A stretch of DNA of 64,000 nt from Xylogone sp. PMI_703 (taxonomy: Eukaryota; Ascomycota; Leotiomycetes). The notes beneath the pieces were generated by a model. That model saw nothing but the letters and a program-made list of their open reading frames with translations. It did not search any database and was not told the origin of the DNA. Below, piece after piece: positions 58,305 to 64,000 of the stretch (its first letter is position 1; every line of letters begins with the position of its first letter). The stretch is taken from NCBI GenBank assembly GCA_021399445.1, contig JAJTUQ010000001.1, positions 3,348,001 through 3,412,000 of the forward strand, in the 5' to 3' direction. Both the position numbers and the translations under genes were made by a program.

Positions 58305-61300
58305 ATGGAGAACACATCTACTTTACTATCTCATTACCCGCACACGATGGTTGATCAGCTTAGAAAAAATGGCCTTGATGCGGAAGCCGCCAATCCTCAT
58401 ATTTCAACAGATACCCTGAGAAAGTCCCGTACCTACACGTTAGACACACTGAGTGCTCACACGTGCGAGAAGGAGGAGCAGGTGAACCTAATTAGATGTG
58501 CGTGGGCCTTAGTGGGGCCTAGATACATGGACACAGACAAGGCAGAATTTTGCTATAGTGACGCATCTTGCGATGGTGCCATAATCACCTTGAGTATTGA
58601 ATATGAGGGCATGACGAAGCACCAATTCCTGACAGAGACCCGACGACAAGTCGATTGTGGAACTCGAGTCCCAAACCACTTGATTACAAATTTGAAGGTC
58701 AAGCCAAATACCCTGCTGTGCGTGCGCGACAACAATACGCCTAATCCATTCCTGGCAGATTTATTCGACTTGACTGTCGATGTAAAACTAGGGCGACAGG
58801 CTAGCGCAAGCTACAGCTTCAATCTTGATATATTTTCAGCCGTGCAGATTGAAAGAATCAATCGTCAGTTCTCTTACGTCTTCCCACAGCTCATTTCCCC
58901 AAAGAACGATGCACCGCTCGCCAACCTCCACCTACTGAACCCCCACGACAGATTAGAGATTGATGCTTGGAATCAAGTTCCACCCAAGAGAGAAGATGAT
59001 TCCTTCGACCGAGTCTTAAAGCGTCGTGTACGTACACAGGGACAGGCACTAGCCATTTGTGGCTGGGACGGGAACCTCACATACCATGATCTAGATCGGT
59101 TGTCAGATAATTTAGCACATTATCTGCTCGTTTCAGGATATGCGGGGAATAATGGAATAATTATTCCTATATGCTTTGAGAAGTCAGCCCTCTCAATAAT
59201 CGCCATGATAGCCATACAGAAGGCAGGCGCCGCTTACACGATTCTCGACCCTACCCACCCCGAGGACAGACTGCATGTCATTGTGTCTGCGACCAAAGCA
59301 GAAACTGTGATTGCATCTAAAAAGCAAAGCGCGCATATTAGCCACTTGGTATCAAATGTCGTTGTCCTGGATACCGCTTTTCTGGATCGGCTACCCCAGA
59401 AGACGATTTCTCCCAAGGTCTCCTCATCTACTCATGCCTATATCCAGTTTACCTCTGGAAGCACGGGAGAGCCTAAAGGAATCATCATTGACCATGAGGC
59501 TTTGTGCACAACCATGGCTGCGTATGCCCACTGGGGTTTAGGGACCGATACTCGCTTCCTCCAGTTTGCATCCTTGGTATTCGACGTCAGCGTAGTCGAA
59601 ATCTTTTGTACCCTATACTACGGCGGTTGTGTATGTGTACCGCCAGGTGACAAGCTGAAGGATCAGTTAGCCGATTGTATTCGTGAATGGCAAGTCAACA
59701 CAGCAGTTATGACTCCCACTGGAGCAAGTCATCTACTACATCCAGACCAAGTCCCAAACCTGCGCACGGTGTTTCTTGGAGGAGAGCCGGTGACAGCAGC
59801 CATAACCAACGTTTGGGCAAGTAGAGTGGAGCTCTACGTGGCTTACGGGTTATCTGAAACGACCTTTGCTTGCACCGGCCGTCGAATCTTCCCAGATGAC
59901 AAGCAGGACCCACAAGATATTGGTAAGGGTGTAAACTCACGGTGTTGGATTGTTGATCCACAAGATCATGACAGGCTCCTGCCTATAGGCTGCGTAGGTG
60001 AGCTTCTGATTGAATCTGGGAGCCTGTCAGTTGGATATCTGAATGATCCGGTCAAAACGGCGCACTCATTCATTATGAATCCGGGATTCTTGCCCTCGGA
60101 GCAAAGTACTGGCGGACCAATACGCATGCTGAAAACAGGCGATCTGGCCAGGTATTCTAGTGAGGGAAGTTTGATATACATCGGACGGAAGGATACCCAA
60201 GCCAAGTGGAACGGAATCAGGATAGATCTAGAAGAGGTGTCACACTGCCTCAAGTCCTCGCTGGCTGGTTCCTGGAGCGTAGTTGCCGATGTGGTCAGCC
60301 CAGAACAACTTCCTGGGCGCCGTTTTCTGACCGCTTTCCTATTTCTAGGCGATACAGCGCCCACTGTTCCAGTTGACGAGCTGATACTGCCGCTGTCTAG
60401 GGAGGTGGCGACGGAGCTGGTGAATGCAAAGAACATGCTGCAAGCTAAAGTCCCACATTATATGGTCCCTCAGCTCTACGTTCCGCTGAAGAAGATGCCC
60501 ACCAACATCAGTGGCAAGACTGATAGGAAGATGCTGAAGAGACTCGGCGCCACCCTCTCGCCTACCCTTGTTGCATCTTATGGTCTCGGAACAGTGACAG
60601 GCTCTGCGGAAGTTGAACTGTCAGCTATAGAACTTCTACTTCAAGCTGCATGGGCTGAAGTGCTGCGAATGCCCGTCAACATTGTGGGAAACGGGAATTT
60701 TTTCCACTTGGGCGGAGACTCCGTTGCTGCTATGCGCCTAGTAGCACGCATGCATCAAGAGGGCTTTTCTCTTGCCGTTGCTGATTGTTTTCGTCATCCA
60801 CAACTAGTATCGATGGCAGCGATCATGGTGCCACAACGCACTACTGGTGTTCAGGAGGCTCAAGACGACCCCGAGCAGTATTCATTGTTGCCAACAGGTG
60901 GCCTAGAAAGTGTAGCAAGCATAAAGGGTCGTATCACCAGCTTTTATGAGATTGAGGAAAAGCTCATTGATGATCTCTACCCTTGTACTCCCATGCAAGA
61001 AAGTTTGATGGCGTTAGCCGCCCAAGCACCCGGTACCTACGTCAGCCAGAATGCGCTTTCACTATCACCAGAGATAGATATTCAACGCTTACTACAGGCG
61101 TGGGAGCTAGTATATCAAGAGACCCCTATTCTTCGAGCGACTTTGGTGGACACGAGCGAGTATGGGACCTTAGTATTGGTTCTCCGGCAGAAACTCACCT
61201 GGAATAAAGCATCGAATCTCCATGACTACCTCCGAGCAGATAGAGATCTCCCAATGACGTACGGCAGTAATTTAAGTCGATTTGCTGTCATCGAGTCTGC

Positions 61301-64000
61301 GAAGGAGAAGTATTTGGTATTTACCTGGCACCACTCCATCCTCGACGGGTGGGCACTGCACCAAGTGTTCTCCCGGGTAATGGATGTGTACGAGGGCACA
61401 ACACTGCAAAAGTCACCTTCCTTTGGCCGATTTATTCGCTACCTATCAGATTGTGATAGAGAGGCAGCGCGCAGGTTCTGGCACTCGGAGTTGGAAGACG
61501 CAGCTCCAACTCGCTTCCCTCCTTCGTTTCAACCAGCCCGAGAGACTCCAGCCCGAACGGGGCCCAGCTTAGAGCTTAGTTTAGCGCTGGACTTTCAAGC
61601 GCAAGGTGACTTCACGCTGTCAAACGTGCTACAAGCTGCATGGGCCTTGGTAGTAGCAGCGTATTCAGATTCCAAGGATGTGGTGTTTGGGGTTGTGAGT
61701 TCGTGCCGCCACGTGCCTGTGGCTGGCATCAGTGACATCATTGGGCCGACAATAGCAACCATCCCCTATCGAGTTAGGGTAAAGGGTGACATGAACGTCG
61801 CGCAATTTCTCAGCGAGTTGCAGGCCAAAAGCACGGCAGTGATGAATCATGAACACTTTGGGCTTCAGAATATTGCAAAACTGGGCCGTGAATACGCCAA
61901 AATTTGTCAATTTGAAAACCTCCTTATCGTCCAACCACATGCATTCGACATCGCCACCGCCGAGCGAGGCGGCGTGGCCATCATGGCCGGATCGCAATAT
62001 ATGTCCTACGACTATCCCTTGATAATGGAATGCCAGCTTGGCTCAGGGCAAGTTAAGTTCAGACTGCAGTATGATGGAGAGATTCTCTCAAGCGGTTTTG
62101 TTGACGGAATCCTCCACCATATGGCTCATGTTACAAAACAACTAGTCTTGCACCAATCGCGTCTGATTCGGGATATTGAAATTTTCTCGTCTTACGACGA
62201 ATCCCGCATCTCTGGGTGGATGCAACTTGAATCTGTTCCTCAACAGCTTAACGAATGTGTTCATGCTATAGTGACGAAACGCCAGAACGAGCTTCCCCAG
62301 TCCCCGGCCGTTTGTGCCTGGGATGGGACCTTCACCTATCACGAGCTAGAAACATGGTCCAACATCTTTGCACAGCATCTATTGGCCCTCGGGCTAATTC
62401 CTGGGATATATGTGCCCATATGTTTTGAGAAATCAAAATGGGCGGTTGTTGTTATGCTAGCTCTTATAAAATGTGGCACCGCCTACGTTGCCCTGGACCC
62501 TAACCATCCTACCCAGCGACTCCAGAGTATCGTTCAGAGCGCTGGTTCACGGATAATCATTGCGAGCCAGCAGAACGTAGATAAGGTGCGAGGCCTTGCA
62601 CCCAATGTCATCGGCTTCGACGCAGATCGGTTGCTTCAACTGCAGCTGACTGATGCGCCATCCCTTCCCCAGGTCTTGCCATCGGATCCGATTGTTATTC
62701 AATTCACCTCAGGCTCTACTGGTCAGCCTAAAGGCATTGTTATTCAACATTCTGCGCTTTGTTCTAGCTCCAGGGCCCACGCTTCATTCTATGGTATTGG
62801 CAGAGAAACTCGCATGTTTAATTTTGCAGCCTTTGTTTTTGATGTCAGCGTCGCCGATATATGGACAACGTTGATGCATGGAGGCTGTGCCTGTATCCCC
62901 AAAGACGAGGACAGGTACAGTGACGTGAGCAAAGCCATGAGGGAATTAGGCGCCAACATGAGTTTCTTAACTCCAAGCGTTGCCACACTTTTGGATCCTC
63001 GAGATACTCCTTTGAAAAAGCTCATTCTCGGTGGCGAGAGAGTCACTTATGAGTTGGTTGACAATTGGTCAGATAGCCTCAGTCTTGTTGCCTGTTATGG
63101 CCCGGCTGAGACTTGCATCTACTCCAGCGCCACACCAGCCCTAACAAAGTCAAGTAACCCCTCAAGCATCGGCAAGCCCTTTGGCTGCCGATACTGGGTT
63201 GTCGACACATCTAATCACGACCGACTGGCACCCGTTGGGTGTGTAGGGGAACTCTGGATTGAAGGTCCCATCCTCGCAAGAGAGTATTTGAATGATCCTA
63301 CCAAGACAGCAGCTTCGTTTATTCAAAATCCGGCATGGGCAAAGTTAGAGGGGCTGTTAAATAACCGTCGCTTTTATCGTACGGGGGATCTAGTTCGATA
63401 TGACACTGATGGATCGGTCATGTTCGTGGCAAGAAAGGATACTCAAGTTAAAATAAGCGGCCAGCGCGTTGAGTTGGCTGAGGTTGAGCACAGCTTTTCT
63501 ATGCTAAAGGAGGTCAAGAGTGCTGCTGTCGTCCTCCCAGAGTCAGGATTGTGCAAATCCAAGCTTGCGGCAGTGCTCGTGTTGAAGGGGAATAGCTCCA
63601 ATGATGGCTTGCGAGTATTCAAACTTGCGTCCGTTTCTGGTGACAATGAGCTGCCTAATATCATCTCCCGCATCCGCAAACACCTTTCCCTAACATTAGC
63701 GCCATACATGGTGCCATCATTTCTTATAGTTGTCGAGGCTCTGCCACATAACTTGTCGGGTAAAATCGACAAGGGAAAGGTCAGAGCCTGGATGGAAGAT
63801 CTGGACAACGAGACACGCCAAAGGATAATGTCGCAGTCTACCACCAAACATAATCCCAGCCTCTCCTTATCCACCACAGAGGAAACAATGCAGAGTTTGT
63901 GTGCCAACGTGATGCGGATGCAAACGAAAGAAGTGCTTATGGACCAAGACTTTATCAGCATGGGTGGAGATTCCATCTCAGCAATTCGACTAGTGATCCT
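58305..64000 (+). CDS. Non-ribosomal peptide synthetase, at least two modules (3' end cut by window edge)
   Basis: One open frame of 1898 codons runs off the right edge with no intron seen. Order by residue: 1-210, a C-domain-like C-terminal remnant (LNPHDRLEIDAWN linker); about 220-745 adenylation 1 (FTSGSTGEPKG at 382, AYGLSETT at 513, KTGDLARY, GRKDTQAKWNGIRIDLEEV, NISGKTDRK); carrier 1 (NFFHLGGDSVAA, about 800); condensation (HHSILDG at 1008); adenylation 2 (FTSGSTGQPKG at 1466, CYGPAETC, YRTGDLVRY, ARKDTQVKISGQRVELAEVE, NLSGKIDK); carrier 2 (DFISMGGDSISAIRL, about 1885). The frame also stays open upstream to 58218, but without an ATG; 58305 is the first, 58347 the next. The product is a peptide natural product of unknown identity; no tailoring gene lies to the left. 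Confidence 0.95.
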   Translation, partial: MENTSTLLSHYPHTMVDQLRKNGLDAEAANPHISTDTLRKSRTYTLDTLSAHTCEKEEQVNLIRCAWALVGPRYMDTDKAEFCYSDASCDGAIITLSIEYEGMTKHQFLTETRRQVDCGTRVPNHLITNLKVKPNTLLCVRDNNTPNPFLADLFDLTVDVKLGRQASASYSFNLDIFSAVQIERINRQFSYVFPQLISPKNDAPLANLHLLNPHDRLEIDAWNQVPPKREDDSFDRVLKRRVRTQGQALAICGWDGNLTYHDLDRLSDNLAHYLLVSGYAGNNGIIIPICFEKSALSIIAMIAIQKAGAAYTILDPTHPEDRLHVIVSATKAETVIASKKQSAHISHLVSNVVVLDTAFLDRLPQKTISPKVSSSTHAYIQFTSGSTGEPKGIIIDHEALCTTMAAYAHWGLGTDTRFLQFASLVFDVSVVEIFCTLYYGGCVCVPPGDKLKDQLADCIREWQVNTAVMTPTGASHLLHPDQVPNLRTVFLGGEPVTAAITNVWASRVELYVAYGLSETTFACTGRRIFPDDKQDPQDIGKGVNSRCWIVDPQDHDRLLPIGCVGELLIESGSLSVGYLNDPVKTAHSFIMNPGFLPSEQSTGGPIRMLKTGDLARYSSEGSLIYIGRKDTQAKWNGIRIDLEEVSHCLKSSLAGSWSVVADVVSPEQLPGRRFLTAFLFLGDTAPTVPVDELILPLSREVATELVNAKNMLQAKVPHYMVPQLYVPLKKMPTNISGKTDRKMLKRLGATLSPTLVASYGLGTVTGSAEVELSAIELLLQAAWAEVLRMPVNIVGNGNFFHLGGDSVAAMRLVARMHQEGFSLAVADCFRHPQLVSMAAIMVPQRTTGVQEAQDDPEQYSLLPTGGLESVASIKGRITSFYEIEEKLIDDLYPCTPMQESLMALAAQAPGTYVSQNALSLSPEIDIQRLLQAWELVYQETPILRATLVDTSEYGTLVLVLRQKLTWNKASNLHDYLRADRDLPMTYGSNLSRFAVIESAKEKYLVFTWHHSILDGWALHQVFSRVMDVYEGTTLQKSPSFGRFIRYLSDCDREAARRFWHSELEDAAPTRFPPSFQPARETPARTGPSLELSLALDFQAQGDFTLSNVLQAAWALVVAAYSDSKDVVFGVVSSCRHVPVAGISDIIGPTIATIPYRVRVKGDMNVAQFLSELQAKSTAVMNHEHFGLQNIAKLGREYAKICQFENLLIVQPHAFDIATAERGGVAIMAGSQYMSYDYPLIMECQLGSGQVKFRLQYDGEILSSGFVDGILHHMAHVTKQLVLHQSRLIRDIEIFSSYDESRISGWMQLESVPQQLNECVHAIVTKRQNELPQSPAVCAWDGTFTYHELETWSNIFAQHLLALGLIPGIYVPICFEKSKWAVVVMLALIKCGTAYVALDPNHPTQRLQSIVQSAGSRIIIASQQNVDKVRGLAPNVIGFDADRLLQLQLTDAPSLPQVLPSDPIVIQFTSGSTGQPKGIVIQHSALCSSSRAHASFYGIGRETRMFNFAAFVFDVSVADIWTTLMHGGCACIPKDEDRYSDVSKAMRELGANMSFLTPSVATLLDPRDTPLKKLILGGERVTYELVDNWSDSLSLVACYGPAETCIYSSATPALTKSSNPSSIGKPFGCRYWVVDTSNHDRLAPVGCVGELWIEGPILAREYLNDPTKTAASFIQNPAWAKLEGLLNNRRFYRTGDLVRYDTDGSVMFVARKDTQVKISGQRVELAEVEHSFSMLKEVKSAAVVLPESGLCKSKLAAVLVLKGNSSNDGLRVFKLASVSGDNELPNIISRIRKHLSLTLAPYMVPSFLIVVEALPHNLSGKIDKGKVRAWMEDLDNETRQRIMSQSTTKHNPSLSLSTTEETMQSLCANVMRMQTKEVLMDQDFISMGGDSISAIRLVI

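Noticed and set aside
59234..63976. Several minus-strand open frames opposite the NRPS
   Set aside because: They are antisense shadows of the NRPS frame, which carries all canonical motifs.

Overview
The window is nuclear DNA of a filamentous ascomycete (Pezizomycotina). Genes carry short introns of about 45-110 nt with GT..AG ends and CTAAC/CTGAC-like branch sites. The gene content is typically fungal: binuclear Zn2Cys6 regulators, a hydrophobin-like protein, GH28 pectinases, MFS permeases, a Baeyer-Villiger monooxygenase and a multimodular NRPS. A leotiomycete-like plant-associated or saprotrophic fungus would fit, but the class is a guess. I rebuilt exons by hand. In every multi-exon model that lies wholly inside the window, the exon lengths sum to a multiple of three. 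All predicted products are inferences from family motifs.

Layout. 1-6.9 kb holds three minus-strand genes: a 4CL-like acyl-CoA ligase cut by the left edge, the replication factor Cdc45, and a compact FAD amine oxidoreductase. 7.9-11.5 kb has two tandem secreted GH28 enzymes, the first intronless and the second with five introns, followed by a hydrophobin-like gene and a DHA1-type MFS transporter. At 16.2-17.5 kb a dead Tad-like LINE fragment is interrupted by a 611-bp TIR element with a 9-bp target duplication. An AidB-type acyl-CoA dehydrogenase (17.9-20.0 kb) follows, then a stretch of gene remains (21.3-23.4 kb): an unidentified minus-strand frame, an acyl-CoA ligase fragment and a cyclase pseudogene.

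23.7-34.2 kb looks like a catabolic or detoxification cluster: Ure2p-like GST, dienelactone hydrolase, Zn2Cys6 regulator, divergent MDR oxidoreductase, second Zn2Cys6 regulator and BVMO. Two copies of a TCGG-N5-CCGA motif sit in its intergenic spaces, one of them between the first regulator and the MDR gene. A 1001-aa AlcR-like regulator (35.2-38.2 kb) follows, then a gene-poor 3.7 kb. At 41.8-50.8 kb comes a second metabolic group: semialdehyde dehydrogenase, sugar-type MFS permease, intact cyclase-family hydrolase, and a regulator carrying two C2H2 fingers plus a Zn2Cys6 cluster.

50.8-58.3 kb is AT-rich and gene-poor. It holds one small eight-cysteine secreted protein and a fragment related to the TIR element. 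From 58.3 kb to the right edge runs an uninterrupted NRPS frame (C-like remnant, A-T-C-A-T) that continues past the window.
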